The notes under the pieces are model-generated. The model was not told where the DNA came from. It was given only the letters and a program-made list of their open reading frames with translations, and did no database searches. The position numbers were made by a program, and so were the translations under genes. From positions 124,001-188,000 of the forward strand of contig CAWKOH010000010.1 of assembly GCA_963851245.1 (NCBI GenBank): DNA of 64,000 nucleotides, written 5' to 3'. Below, piece by piece: positions 45,814-54,852 of this stretch; position 1 is the stretch's first letter, and each line of letters opens with the position of its first letter. The DNA comes from CAWKOH01 sp963851245. GTDB lineage: Bacteria > Actinomycetota > Acidimicrobiia > Acidimicrobiales > Palsa-688.

Positions 45814-45921
45814 TCAAGGCATGGATGGGACTCGCGCCATAGTGATTGCTATGGCGCCAACCGACAGTAACATGTGAGTGAGGCGCCCCACGTGGTTGAA
45901 GACAGTCTGCTTCGTTTCCAT
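45814..45921 (-). CDS. Possible 35-residue small protein
   Basis: ATG 45921 follows CGGAGGTGCAGGT, one of the best ribosome sites in the region. The product METKQTVFNHVGRLTHMLL then SVGAIAITMARVPSMP has one hydrophobic stretch that could span or touch the membrane. No similarity recognised. It begins 25 bases after the enoyl-CoA hydratase stop. An inverted repeat lies inside its 3' half. Confidence 0.4.
   Translation of the reverse strand: METKQTVFNHVGRLTHMLLSVGAIAITMARVPSMP
45834..45857. repeat. Inverted repeat, 9-base arms
   Basis: GCGCCATAG and CTATGGCGC are perfect arms around the loop TGATTG. No T-run follows on either strand. It could be a weak terminator for the hydratase transcript or a protein-binding site. 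Confidence 0.55.
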
Positions 45922-45946
45922 ACCTGCACCTCCGGATAGATAGCGC

Positions 45947-46702
45947 TCAGCGCTTGGTAAAGGAGGCGATTCTCTCCGCGCTGTCGGCGATGTCGTAGGA
46001 GGTGTCGGCCTCATACCGGAGACCCTCCCCCAGGGGCTTGTCCAGGGCCGCCCGGTAGAGGTCTTTGTAGGCGGTAATGGAGCCGCCGCTGTTGGCTACG
46101 ACCTCCGCGATCAACTCCTCCACGGCGGTATCGAGTTCCTCCAGGGGGACGGACCGGACGGCCAGCCCCCACGCCGCGGCGTCGGTCCCCGAAAAGCGCC
46201 GCCCCGTGAAGGACAGCTCCCGGGCCCTGGCGACCCCGACGAGCCGAGGAAGACGCTGGCTCATCCCCCACGTCGGGCGCAGTCCCCACTTGGCGTGAGT
46301 GTCGGCGAAAGTCGCCTCCTCCGCAGCGACGATCAGGTCGCACGCCATGGCCAGCTCGAGAGCGCCGGTCATGCAGTACCCGTTGACCTTGGCGATGACC
46401 ACTTGAGGCATGGTCGCCATGCGGCCGATAACGGATCTCGCCAGGGAGTTCATCGACAATCCGACATCGCCCCCGGTCTGCCCAGTCAACCCGATCGCCT
46501 TCAGGTCGACACCAGCGCTGAAGGCCCGGCCCTGCCCGGTGATGACGACGATCCGTAGGTCGCGGTCGCCGGCGGCCGCCGCCAGAGCGACGTCGAGCTG
46601 TTCGAGCATCTCCGCCGTGATGGCGTTTAGGGCGTCGGGTCGGGACAGGGTGAGGGTGGCGACGTCGCCGACCCGGGTGACGGTAACCGGGGTGTCACTC
46701 AC
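45947..46702 (-). CDS. Enoyl-CoA hydratase/isomerase family protein
   Basis: 251 residues. DVATLTLSRPDALNAIT, GQGRAFSAGVDLKAIGL (oxyanion and CoA contacts) and VIAKVNGYCMTGALELAMAC (second oxyanion site) are crotonase hallmarks. Where classic hydratases have the two catalytic Glu, the second segment reads TFADTHAKWGLRPTWGMSQR with no clear Glu, as in many relatives of uncertain reaction. It would act on a CoA thioester. GTG 46702 lacks an evident ribosome site. Confidence 0.88.
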   Translation of the reverse strand: MSDTPVTVTRVGDVATLTLSRPDALNAITAEMLEQLDVALAAAAGDRDLRIVVITGQGRAFSAGVDLKAIGLTGQTGGDVGLSMNSLARSVIGRMATMPQVVIAKVNGYCMTGALELAMACDLIVAAEEATFADTHAKWGLRPTWGMSQRLPRLVGVARARELSFTGRRFSGTDAAAWGLAVRSVPLEELDTAVEELIAEVVANSGGSITAYKDLYRAALDKPLGEGLRYEADTSYDIADSAERIASFTKR

Positions 46703-46767
46703 GACAGTATGGGGCGCTCGCTACGCAGTCGCTCGAGTGTCGGGGCGCATTCCAGTCACCGCTGAGG

Positions 46768-46976
46768 CTAAATCTGCGTGAGGACAAGTGCATCCGCGCC
46801 TCCCATAGCGCGTCGAGTGCTGTTGATGGTGCGGTAAAACTGGACGTCGCGATCAAAGGCCGATCCTAGCCCGGCTCCGTACAGGAACGAGGACCTCTTC
46901 TCTGGAACGATGTAACCAAGCGGGACTTTGCGCTACAGGTGTCCGCGACGATATCCAGGAACGCATCATCGCCCAT
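46768..46976 (-). pseudogene. Unrecognised coding-like remnant with one frameshift
   Basis: In the 301-base gap between hydratase and CaiB, ATG 46976 opens with MGDDAFLDIVADTCSAK. After one missing base near 46927 the sequence goes on as PLGYIVPEKRSSFLYGAGLG, then SAFDRDVQFYRTINSTRRAM and GGADALVLTQI to TAG. Amino-acid composition and codon use look genuine. Corrected, it would be a 69-residue protein or a gene end. I do not recognise the family. Confidence 0.4.
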
Positions 46977-47003
46977 CTGAAGAGCTGACCGCGTGCTGCT
47001 CGA

Positions 47004-48173
47004 TCAACTAGTCCTGGAGGCCTCGATCTCGGCGAGGACCTCCTCCGTGTGCTCGCCGAGCTCCGGTGCACGGCGCCGCGGACGAGCTGCGTGAACGGAA
47101 AAGTCCGCCGGGGTCGCGAGCATCGGGGTCGTGCCGTCACCATCGGGGACGTCAACCAGCCCGCCAGCGGCGTGGAATTGGCGGTCGGCGAGCAGTTCAT
47201 CGATCGTCTGCACCGGTGACCAGAAGAACTCGGGCTCAGCAGCAAACACCTGGGCCCACTCGTCGAGCGGTCGTGTTGCGAATATCGCGTCTAGCTCGGC
47301 GATCAGTTCCCTTGCGTTCTTAAAGCGAGCCGCCGGAGTCGCGAATCGGGCATCGTTGACCCACTCCGGGCGACCCACCGCGCGAGCAAGTGGTGGCCAG
47401 TGGCGCTCTGCCTCGATTCCTACGATCCAAAACCGGCGGCCGTCACCGGCGGTGTAGTTGTTCGCCGCCGGGTTCGCCATGGCGGTGCGGGTGCCGATCC
47501 CGATCGCCAGGCCCCACATGAGAGCCACATTCACGTCGAATCCGATCGTATAAGCACCTTGGCGGAGTAGCGAGGTCGAAACGAGGTCACCCACACCTGT
47601 GTGCTCGCGCGCGAACAGAGCGGCGCTGATCATGGCGGCGGCCGTCATGCCCACGGTGTGATCGCCCATGCCGCCGCGCTGGAACGGCAAATCCGCGCCT
47701 GGTGGGGTCAAAGAGGCGGCCACTCCGGCTCGCGCCCAGTAGGCGGCGATGTCGTAGGCGGGCCGGTCCGCGTCCGGGCCGGCCATGCCATAGCCGGTGA
47801 TAATGGCGTACACGAGCCGGGGGAACATCGTGCGGAGGGTGTCGGGGTCGAAGCCGAATTGCCGCAGCGTCTCGAGGCGAATGTTGGTCAGGAACACGTC
47901 GGCAGTGGCGACGAGTTCGAGTGCCGTGGCGCGACCCTGCTCGGTCCGGAGGTCGAGCACGATACTGCGCTTGGATCGGTTGTCCAGCTCGAACACCGGG
48001 TTCGTCGCCATGTCACCGCCAAGCATGCGGTTGAAGGTCCGGGCCGGGTCGCCTTTGGGTGGCTCGATCTTGATGACATCGGCGCCCCAGTCGGCCAGGA
48101 TGCCCCCGGCAGCAGGGCCTGCGACCCATATACCTAGCTCCACCACTCGAACCCCGTCCATTGGTCCGGGCAC
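47004..48173 (-). CDS. CaiB/BaiF family CoA-transferase
   Basis: 389 residues. MDGVRVVELGIWVAGPAAGG, LADWGADVIKIEPPKGDPAR, LDNRSKRSIVLDLRTEQGR and DVFLTNIRLETLRQFGFD are the type III CoA-transferase motifs; YDIAAYWARAGVAASLTPPG is also shared with the protein at 12820. GTG 48173 or ATG 48161 may start it. It lies between a hydratase and an LLM gene on the same strand, as in other catabolic clusters of this window. Confidence 0.9.
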   Translation of the reverse strand: MPGPMDGVRVVELGIWVAGPAAGGILADWGADVIKIEPPKGDPARTFNRMLGGDMATNPVFELDNRSKRSIVLDLRTEQGRATALELVATADVFLTNIRLETLRQFGFDPDTLRTMFPRLVYAIITGYGMAGPDADRPAYDIAAYWARAGVAASLTPPGADLPFQRGGMGDHTVGMTAAAMISAALFAREHTGVGDLVSTSLLRQGAYTIGFDVNVALMWGLAIGIGTRTAMANPAANNYTAGDGRRFWIVGIEAERHWPPLARAVGRPEWVNDARFATPAARFKNARELIAELDAIFATRPLDEWAQVFAAEPEFFWSPVQTIDELLADRQFHAAGGLVDVPDGDGTTPMLATPADFSVHAARPRRRAPELGEHTEEVLAEIEASRTS

Positions 48174-48386
48174 AGGTCAGTCCGCCGCAAGGACAGCTTG
48201 CTTGGGGCCGCTCGGTCCCTTGAGCTCCAGGACCGTCATGTCGGTTCCGCTCCCATTCGGAGCATTTCGAGCAGCGCCCCGCCACGCCGATAAACCCAGG
48301 CGGTCACGACGGCGCGTCTGCCTGTCCGTGCGAGGCTTGTGCGTACAGCGCATGTCTGCCGGTCAATTGTTCCTCCTGATGAGAGC

Positions 48387-49263
48387 TTACGAAACGACCT
48401 CCGAGATACCGGCTAGGTGATCCAGCGCCGTCTCGAGCGAACCGATGTCGTCGGCCGGCACCCCCACTGACATGCGATACACGCCGTTCTCGGCATGTCG
48501 TTGAGCCCGCCTGTACAAGGAATCCCGGGCACGACGATCCTCTGAGTACCAAGCCGTCCCCGGCCACTGGCCCTCCATCTCGACCACCGTAGTGGGCGGT
48601 AGTACCCCACCGGCACGCTCCGCCAAGGCGACCAACTGAGCGGGGAGACCGCGATCAGTCAGCGGGTACCACCCCGTGCCCCGCTCGACCACCTCCTCGA
48701 AAGTGGCCGCAGACGCCGCAGCGCCAATCAGGATCGGCGGATGAGGGCGCTGCACCGGCTTAGGAAAGGACCAACTCTCGGAGAACTCCACATACTTGCC
48801 GGCTGCCACGGTGGTCTCTTCGGTCCACAGGCGGCGGACCACGTCGAGCTTCTCTCGAAAGATCTCCCGTCGTCGGGACGGCTCTACGCCATTGTTGATC
48901 ATCTCAAGCCGGTTCCAACCCAAGCCGACCCCAACCTCGAGCCGCCCGCCCGAGACCACGTCCAGGCTAGATAGAGCCTTCGCCAGCTCCAGCGGGTTGC
49001 GCTCAGCGACCAGAACGACCCCGGTACCGATACGGATCCGTTCAGTCAGGGCCGCCGCGATCGCCAACTGCACGAACGGATCCAAGAAGCGTTTGTAGAA
49101 CTCTGGTAGTCCACCTGGATACGCCGGGTGCACCGTCGCCACGGGCGTGTGGGTGTGCTCGCCTATGAACAAGGCGTCCAAGCCGTGTTCCTCAATTCTC
49201 GGGCGCGACCTCGCGCATCGGAAGGGTCCTGTCGTTGAGTATCAAATTGACGCCAACGAGCAT
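48387..49263 (-). pseudogene. LLM-class flavin-dependent oxidoreductase, one frameshift near the start
   Basis: ATG 49263, with TTAGGAGAGGG upstream, begins MLVGVNLILNDRTLPMREVA and meets TGA at 49194-49192. Dropping one A at about 49197 restores IEEHGLDALFIGEHTHTPVA and the rest of the protein: IRIGTGVVLVAERNPLELAK, LEVGVGLGWNRLEM and PHPPILIGAAASAATFEEV. The corrected length is 291 residues. A start at 49181 is possible but would lose the first strand of the barrel. Recent mutation or sequence error. Confidence 0.82.
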
Positions 49264-49586
49264 CGCCCTCTCCTAATTGATTAGTGACAGCTAACGCCGA
49301 CCTTATCGCTGCATTTTCACAGTAACGATGGTTGCACTAGGTGCCTGTGATGTCGCGAGCGCCGCGGACGAGGCGCCCGGGCAGGGCGCCGGTGCCTCGC
49401 CACTGGCGTATGCATCTTCTGAGGCGGTCTTGGATGGTCACGCGCGCCGGTTCTGGTGCGATTTCATGTCCCGGGTCGAGATTTAGCTATGCTGGTGAGT
49501 ATCCCCGGTCAGCCGCGCCGGCCGGGGCGTTCGGTTGCGTCTCCTGCTTCTAGAACGTGGATATGCGTGGGCAAGGAGGCGGCGAT
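49264..49586. other. Gene-free leader region of the cold-shock gene
   Basis: 323 bases between the LLM start and the cold-shock gene, probably holding divergent promoters. No gene is recognised. A short GC-rich inverted repeat (CCCCGG...CCGGGG, about 49503-49526) lies in the likely untranslated leader. Confidence 0.4.
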
Positions 49587-49790
49587 ATGACCGCCGGGAC
49601 AGTCAAATGGTTCAACCCGACGAAGGGGTTCGGGTTCATCGCCCCTGAGGGCGGCGGTAAGGACGTCTTCGTTCATCACAGCGCCATCGAAGGCAGTGGC
49701 TATAAGGAGCTTTCTGAGGGCCAGCGGGTCGAGTTCGACTCCGAAGAGGCCGCTAAGGGCCCCCAGGCCATACGGGTTCGTCCTGTCTAG
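49587..49790 (+). CDS. cspA: Cold-shock protein
   Basis: 67 residues from ATG 49587, after AAGGAGGCGG. GTVKWFNPTKGFGFIAPEGG contains RNP1 (KGFGFI) and KDVFVHHSAI RNP2; EGQRVEFDSEEAAKGPQAIR closes the five-stranded barrel. It binds single-stranded nucleic acid and acts as RNA chaperone. It precedes a small ORF and a sigma factor on the same strand, a setting that hints at stress or adaptation control. Confidence 0.95.
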   Translation: MTAGTVKWFNPTKGFGFIAPEGGGKDVFVHHSAIEGSGYKELSEGQRVEFDSEEAAKGPQAIRVRPV

Positions 49791-49896
49791 GCCCGGCCGA
49801 TCAGATCGACCCTTCACCGATGGCTTCTCTCGCTCTAGCGATGACCGAGACGGCGGCGGCCGCTCCCAGCCGCGGCGCAACACCGACCGTGACGCA

Positions 49897-50154
49897 TTGG
49901 TACTGCGCGAGCAGGGCCGATCTTTCGCCGCTATCGCCCGGACCGTCGGTCTGAAGCGGGCCGCTGACGCCCGCGAGGCGTTCCTGCGCGAGCTGCGCAG
50001 CCGTCCCGAGGAGGAACGCCAGGGTTTAGTGGAGCGTGAACTGGAACGGCTGGACAAGCTCGAAGCCCGAGTCAGGGTCCGTGACGCCGAGGAACCGGAC
50101 AAGCTCCAAACTCGTCTGGGCGCCCTGGCGGCGATGAGGGCGAGTCTCCGCTAG
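49897..50154 (+). CDS. Small charged coiled-coil protein of unknown function
   Basis: The frame is open through the cold-shock gene, so the start is uncertain; TTG 49897 gives 85 residues and there is no good ribosome site. LREQGRSFAAIARTVGLKRA looks like a helix-turn-helix, followed by a long charged helix (AREAFLRELRSRPEEERQGL, ERELERLDKLEARVRVRDAE). Similar short proteins next to actinobacterial regulators exist, without known role. It ends 33 bases before the sigma factor start. Confidence 0.5.
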   Translation: MVLREQGRSFAAIARTVGLKRAADAREAFLRELRSRPEEERQGLVERELERLDKLEARVRVRDAEEPDKLQTRLGALAAMRASLR

Positions 50155-50187
50155 CACACCTCGGGGTGACGCGAGAGACGAAGGCCA

Positions 50188-51123
50188 GTGCCAAATAAGA
50201 GGGTCGCTCATCCTGAAGAGGACTTGGTCCGCCTGTATCTCAACGAGGTGGGCAAGCACGGGCTGCTGACCAGGGAAGACGAGGTCCGACTGGCTCAGGC
50301 GGTCGAAGCCGGCCTGGCGGCCCGAGCCGAATTGGCCACCGATGGCGAGATCGGCCCGTCCCGACAGCGCCAGTTGAGCCGACTAGTCCGTGAGGGCCAG
50401 CAGGCGTCGGAGATCTTCGTCACCGCCAACCTTCGTTTGGTGGTCTCTATCGCCAAGAAGTATCAGGCAGCTGAGCTCCCCCTTCTCGACCTCGTCCAAG
50501 AGGGGAACCTCGGCCTGATCCACGCAGTGGAAAAGTTCGATTGGCGCAAGGGTTTCAAGTTCTCCACTTATGCCACCTGGTGGATCCGCCAGGCCATCGC
50601 CCGCGGTATCGCCCATAGCGGACGTACCGTGCGGCTGCCGACCCACGCCGGGGACCTGCTCAACCAGGTGATCAAGGCCCGGGGGCGGCTCGAAGGACAG
50701 TTAGGCCGTCGTCCGACGACAGCGGAATTGGCAGCCGATCTGGGTGTCGGGGAGATCAAGGTGACGGAGATCCTCCGGCATGCACTTGAGCCGATGTCGC
50801 TGTCGGAGCCACTTGGAAGAGACGGCGATGGCGAGCTGGGCGACATCGTCGAAGACCACGGCGCCGTCTCTCCGTTCGAGGCGGCCGCCGCCACTCTCCT
50901 GTCAGACGAGGTGGCCAAAATGCTGCTCGTTCTCGACGAGCGCGAGCGTCAAATCCTTCAAATGCGTTTCGGTCTCGACCGAGCCGAGCCCCGCACGCTC
51001 GACGAGGTGGGCGCCCGCTTCGACTTGACCCGGGAGCGGATACGCCAGATCGAAGCACGGGCTATCTCCAAGCTGCGCCACCCGACTCTGGACCGCGGCG
51101 CCGGCGATCTGCTCAGCGGCTGA
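50188..51123 (+). CDS. Sigma-70 family RNA polymerase sigma factor (group 2-like)
   Basis: 311 residues. Region 1.2 (EDLVRLYLNEVGKHGLLTRE), region 2 (FVTANLRLVVSIAKKYQ, LDLVQEGNLGLIHAVEKFDW, FSTYATWWIRQAIARGIAHS), region 3 (GRRPTTAELAADLGVGEIKV) and region 4 (LDERERQILQMRFGL, TLDEVGARFDLTRERIRQIE) are complete. Region 1.1 is absent, so this is an accessory, not the primary, sigma factor. It likely reads promoters close to the housekeeping type. GTG 50188. Confidence 0.95.
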   Translation: MPNKRVAHPEEDLVRLYLNEVGKHGLLTREDEVRLAQAVEAGLAARAELATDGEIGPSRQRQLSRLVREGQQASEIFVTANLRLVVSIAKKYQAAELPLLDLVQEGNLGLIHAVEKFDWRKGFKFSTYATWWIRQAIARGIAHSGRTVRLPTHAGDLLNQVIKARGRLEGQLGRRPTTAELAADLGVGEIKVTEILRHALEPMSLSEPLGRDGDGELGDIVEDHGAVSPFEAAAATLLSDEVAKMLLVLDERERQILQMRFGLDRAEPRTLDEVGARFDLTRERIRQIEARAISKLRHPTLDRGAGDLLSG

Positions 51124-51384
51124 AGAATCCTCCCAAGCGGCTGTCCGAAACACGGGAGCCCGGCAGCCTGATCCGGGCATCTCCCGCATGAATCGCGCCG
51201 CGTAACACCTCGGCTGAGATGCTCGTCTCCTTTGATAACTCACGTTGCTCGCGACGTACTCGCGTTCATGGAACTCGGCTTCCCGCTGAGCCAGGATGCG
51301 TTCCCGCGGAGCGCTTCGGGGTATCCGGGAACGCATTAAAGTAATATTCTATGCAAGAAAAGCAAGTGGGAGTCGGAATCCAAG

Positions 51385-52761
51385 GTGACAACTGTCAATA
51401 GGTCTGGTCCCCCCCGGCTGTCATCCTTGCTGTTCGAGCATCCGAAAGATGATGCCGACGCACTTTTGCATACCGTGGACCGGTCTGTAACAGCGGGGCA
51501 GGCTAAGCAACAGGCTCACGACATGGCGGACTCTCTCGGCGAGCTTGCGGGCAGGGCGGTGGCCGTGCAGCTGCCGAATAGCCCGGAGTTGGTTACGACC
51601 ATGGTCGGGATCTGGGAAGCGGGTGGCGTGTATGTCCCCCTAAATCCCCGCCAGCCCACCTCGGAGGTCGCCGCCATTCTGGCTGATCTGCACCCCGTGG
51701 CGGTCATCAGGCCCGAGGGAATCGAGTGGCACGATGAAGCCACAACCTATTCAGATGACGTGGCCTGCGTGCTGTGGACATCGGGCACGACCGGGGCGCC
51801 CAAGCCGGTCCGCCACACCCACGCCGGCTACCTCGAGATGCTGAGCCGTGTGGCCGACACCTTGACCTCCTCCCGATCGGCGACCAGCTCCCGGCCCAGG
51901 GTCAACCTCATCCCCGTCTCGATGTCGCTTAACGCGGGTTTCTACAACACCCTGTTTGCGCTACGGGTGGGAGCCTCTGTTGTGATTATGGATCAATTCG
52001 AACCAGAAACCTTCGCCGCCCTGGTCAGCCGATTCGAAATCCCTTCCTGTGTCCTGCCTCCAGCTGCCATGACCATGCTCACCAACTCCCCCGTGACCTC
52101 GCTGGCACCGCTGCGCTATGTCCGCTCCATCACCGCCCCACTATCGCCCTTCCAGGCCAGACGCTTCGCCGAGAAGTTCAACGTCCGAGTTCTCAACAGC
52201 TATGGCCAGGTGGAACTGGGAGAAGTCATCGGATGGACCGCCGACCAGGCCAAAACCTTCCCTCACAAGATTGGCGCGGCAGGAAAGCCGCTCAAGGGTG
52301 TGGAGGCCCGGCTGGACCCCGAGGGGCGGCTGCTCATTCGCGTGTCCGGCGCCGCGAAGGGCATCGAGGGTCGTCTGGATAGCGAAGGATTCATCGATAC
52401 CGGCGACTATGCCCGGATCGATGATGACGGCTTCGTATGGATCGAGGGCCGGGCCAGCGACATGATCAACAGAGGCGGCAATAAGGTCTATCCGGACACG
52501 GTGGAAGAGGTCCTCCTCCAGAGCGCCGCGGTCGACGATGTAGCGGTCGTCGGCCAGCCCGACGACAGGCTCGGCGAGGTCCCAGTGGCCTTTCTGGTCG
52601 GGCGCTCGGTCCCCGACGCGGACCTCGCGTCGCTGTGCAGGCAGCACCTGGTGCCCTACAAGATCCCCGTTTCTTTCCACTGGGTGGAGCAGATACCCCG
52701 CAATGAGATCGGGAAGATCCTCCGTCGCCAGTTAGTACCACCAGCGCGAGAAGACGTCTGA
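51385..52761 (+). CDS. AMP-forming acyl-CoA synthetase-like protein
   Basis: 458 residues from GTG 51385, somewhat short for the family, with a reduced N-terminal domain. VLWTSGTTGAPKPVRHTHAG is the P-loop, VLNSYGQVELGEVIGW the A5 region, FIDTGDYARIDDDGFVWIEG A7, SDMINRGGNKVYPDTVEEVL A8 and IPRNEIGKILRRQLV the catalytic Lys. In A5 the usual YGxTE is YGQVE. The AT-rich stretch before it (about 51335-51360) may hold the promoter. Confidence 0.9.
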   Translation: MTTVNRSGPPRLSSLLFEHPKDDADALLHTVDRSVTAGQAKQQAHDMADSLGELAGRAVAVQLPNSPELVTTMVGIWEAGGVYVPLNPRQPTSEVAAILADLHPVAVIRPEGIEWHDEATTYSDDVACVLWTSGTTGAPKPVRHTHAGYLEMLSRVADTLTSSRSATSSRPRVNLIPVSMSLNAGFYNTLFALRVGASVVIMDQFEPETFAALVSRFEIPSCVLPPAAMTMLTNSPVTSLAPLRYVRSITAPLSPFQARRFAEKFNVRVLNSYGQVELGEVIGWTADQAKTFPHKIGAAGKPLKGVEARLDPEGRLLIRVSGAAKGIEGRLDSEGFIDTGDYARIDDDGFVWIEGRASDMINRGGNKVYPDTVEEVLLQSAAVDDVAVVGQPDDRLGEVPVAFLVGRSVPDADLASLCRQHLVPYKIPVSFHWVEQIPRNEIGKILRRQLVPPAREDV

Positions 52762-52784
52762 TACCTGCATCACCTACGTCGGGT

Positions 52785-52819
52785 CGGGACCCCCAGGATG
52801 CAACTCCTTGGGGGTCCCG
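52785..52819. terminator. Hairpin between convergent genes, probable terminator
   Basis: CGGGACCCCCA pairs perfectly with TGGGGGTCCCG, and the stem can extend by AGGA/TCCT with one bulge, around a small loop. It lies between the stops of the ligase (52761) and the binding protein (52842). There is no strong T-run on either strand. Confidence 0.7.
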
Positions 52820-52841
52820 GCTCCTGGTTGTTACGGTTCGA

Positions 52842-54095
52842 TCAGGCGGTCGCGTTCGGCACCGGTGTGCCGCAGATCGGGTCGGCCCCTGGCACTAGAT
52901 CGAAGGATGAGCCGTTCAGTTTGGTCACGTAGAGGCAGTTGCCCGGGGATCCGGGGACGCTGAGGTGGGCGCCGGGGGCGAAGGAGTGGGACCCGAGTAG
53001 CCCTAGGGCGTTGAAGCTCTGGATGCCGTTGAGGGCGCTGATGAGGGCGCTGTGGCTCGGGTTGGCTCCGGTCTTCTGATAGGCTTGGAGCAGCATGGCC
53101 ACCGACGCGTAGCCCTCGTACTCGGCGTAGGTCGGGTCGCTGGTGACGCCCACTGCGTTGAGCGCCTGCTGGAACTGCTCGGTGGCCGCGGTGTGCATCT
53201 CGACCGGTTCGAACGATATGTAGAAGTAGACGCCCTGGCCCGACTGGAGGGCGCCGGGGCCGGCCTGGGTCAGGTCCCCCCCATATCCGGTGGGCAGGAG
53301 GGCGACCTTGGGGGGAACGCCGAGCTGGCGCAGGGCGGACACGAAGGCGAAGCCGGTGTTGGGGTCGACCGGGGCGGTAAAGCCGTCGACGCCGGCGCTC
53401 TTCATGGCCAGAGCCTCCGGCTGCACGTTGGTGCTGCCGAAGGGGAAGTTGGCGTTCAGGTAGCCAACCTTGATCCCCTCAGCCTGGGCGGAAAGGGCCG
53501 CCCCCTTGGCTGCCGCGGCCGACTGGGGCGAGATCCCGTATCCCACCGAGCCCAGGTTGGTGACCCCCTCCATCTTGAAGAAGCTGCCCAAGGTGGTGGA
53601 CACTTTGGTGGAGTCATTGTCCCCAAAGACACCGAACATGTTCGGAGAGGTGACCCACTCGGTGCTGTCCTCGGCCGCTCCTACCACCGGGACTCCCTCC
53701 TTGGTGAGGAAGCTGGCGCCCCCGAAGGCAAGCGCCGAGACCGCGATCACGGCGTTGACATGATCCTGATCGACCAGCTTCTGAGCGGCGGTCAGTGCCC
53801 CGGTCGGGGAGCTCTGGGTGTCGGCCTCGACGAACTTCAGCTTGATGCCGTCCTTGGCCGCTATGACCCCACCGGCCTTGGCCCCGGTGATCGAGGTCTG
53901 ATTGCCCGACGACGCCGCCCCGGTGCCATCGGTGAGAACGCCGATGGTCATCGTGGACCCGCCGCTCGACGAGGAACCGGCCACGGTGGTGCCGCTGGTC
54001 GAGCTGGCATGCTTGGACGAGCTGCACGCCGAGGCCACAGCCACTAGGGCAGCCGCGAGTATGCAGGCGGCCTTCTTGTTTGTAAGCATGGACAT
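52842..54095 (-). CDS. ABC-type branched-chain-amino-acid-like substrate-binding lipoprotein
   Basis: About 417 residues from ATG 54095, after AAGGGGAAT. ILAAALVAVASACSSS is a lipoprotein signal with lipobox, then a Ser/Gly/Thr linker. MTIGVLTDGTGAASSG, GALTAAQKLVDQDHVNAVIA and TEWVTSPNMFGVFG match the paralogue at 32577, down to the ending DPICGTPVP against QPICGTLVP. No transporter subunits are nearby. A GATATC lies 50 bases upstream but lacks the second half of the shared motif. Confidence 0.9.
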   Translation of the reverse strand: MSMLTNKKAACILAAALVAVASACSSSKHASSTSGTTVAGSSSSGGSTMTIGVLTDGTGAASSGNQTSITGAKAGGVIAAKDGIKLKFVEADTQSSPTGALTAAQKLVDQDHVNAVIAVSALAFGGASFLTKEGVPVVGAAEDSTEWVTSPNMFGVFGDNDSTKVSTTLGSFFKMEGVTNLGSVGYGISPQSAAAAKGAALSAQAEGIKVGYLNANFPFGSTNVQPEALAMKSAGVDGFTAPVDPNTGFAFVSALRQLGVPPKVALLPTGYGGDLTQAGPGALQSGQGVYFYISFEPVEMHTAATEQFQQALNAVGVTSDPTYAEYEGYASVAMLLQAYQKTGANPSHSALISALNGIQSFNALGLLGSHSFAPGAHLSVPGSPGNCLYVTKLNGSSFDLVPGADPICGTPVPNATA

Positions 54096-54401
54096 ATTCC
54101 CCTTGTTCGTCCCCATTGGACGTTTTCCGTCGGAGTTCCCGGAAACGATATCTCATCGAATTGCAGGCCTGGGTTCAGCCCGGCGGGTAGTAGGACGGTT
54201 AGGCGCGGCGCCGTTCGATAAGCCTTTGCGGAAGAGAGTGCTTTAGCGCCCCGACGAGCCACGTAGCCATGCACGGACGATCATTACTGTGCATCCCGAA
54301 CGTGTCTCGGTGCCGCGGGTGCATGGATCTCGTAACGAAACCGAGCAACTGCCATGAAGTCCCACCTTCGAGGCAGAAGCCGGACTTCCCGCTGGCCTCC
54401 G
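54096..54401. other. Gene-free stretch
   Basis: 306 bases upstream of the binding protein. I see no gene or clear signal beyond the GATATC mentioned for that gene. Confidence 0.4.
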
Positions 54402-54713
54402 CTACGGGCCTGTTGCTGCCGCGGCGGTCAGGTTCAACGCCTGCTCGAGCCTCGGCGCCAGCGCCGACGGCCCAAAGACTCGGAATGACTCAGCACCGCA
54501 TGTCGTTGCGACCACCAGCCACACCTTCCCGCGTACGCGTATCCCGGTCACGTCCTTCGCGGCGCACTCCCAGTAGGTGTCGGCGCGCCAACGCTCTAGG
54601 CGATTTGGCGCGAAGCGCAAAGTGGCGTCACCGACGATCAAGCGGCCGCCGGCGAGCCGCCAACGATAGCGCCGGGCAGCTCGGATGGAGAGCACCTCAC
54701 AACTATCGGACAT
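54402..54713 (-). CDS. Small PH/GRAM-like beta-rich protein, unknown function
   Basis: 103 residues from ATG 54713 (the frame is open to 54797). RRYRWRLAGGRLIVGDATLR, a Trp-rich strand (RWRADTYWECAAKDVTGIRV), and GKVWLVVATTCGAESFRVFG suggest the seven-strand PH or GRAM-like fold, ending in a helix (LAPRLEQALNL). Function is unknown. A degraded second copy lies at 7461-7530. Confidence 0.65.
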   Translation of the reverse strand: MSDSCEVLSIRAARRYRWRLAGGRLIVGDATLRFAPNRLERWRADTYWECAAKDVTGIRVRGKVWLVVATTCGAESFRVFGPSALAPRLEQALNLTAAAATGP

Positions 54714-54852
54714 GTTGTGCCTCAACTGTAGACGTGCGAAGGTGATGACCCCAATCGAGGGTACGTGCGTCTGGATTAGGAACGTGACGCATAACATCGG
54801 CTACAGACTCCGTCGCAAGCGGTGTAAGACATAAACCAGTTGGAGGTAGAAG

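Noticed and set aside
53052..54047. A 331-codon open frame opposite the second binding protein
   Set aside because: Repetitive Gly/Arg/Leu composition typical of antisense frames; the minus-strand lipoprotein is clear.
54145..54156. GATATC upstream of the second binding protein as a sixth regulon site
   Set aside because: The second half (TCATCG) does not fit the consensus, so it was left out of the count.
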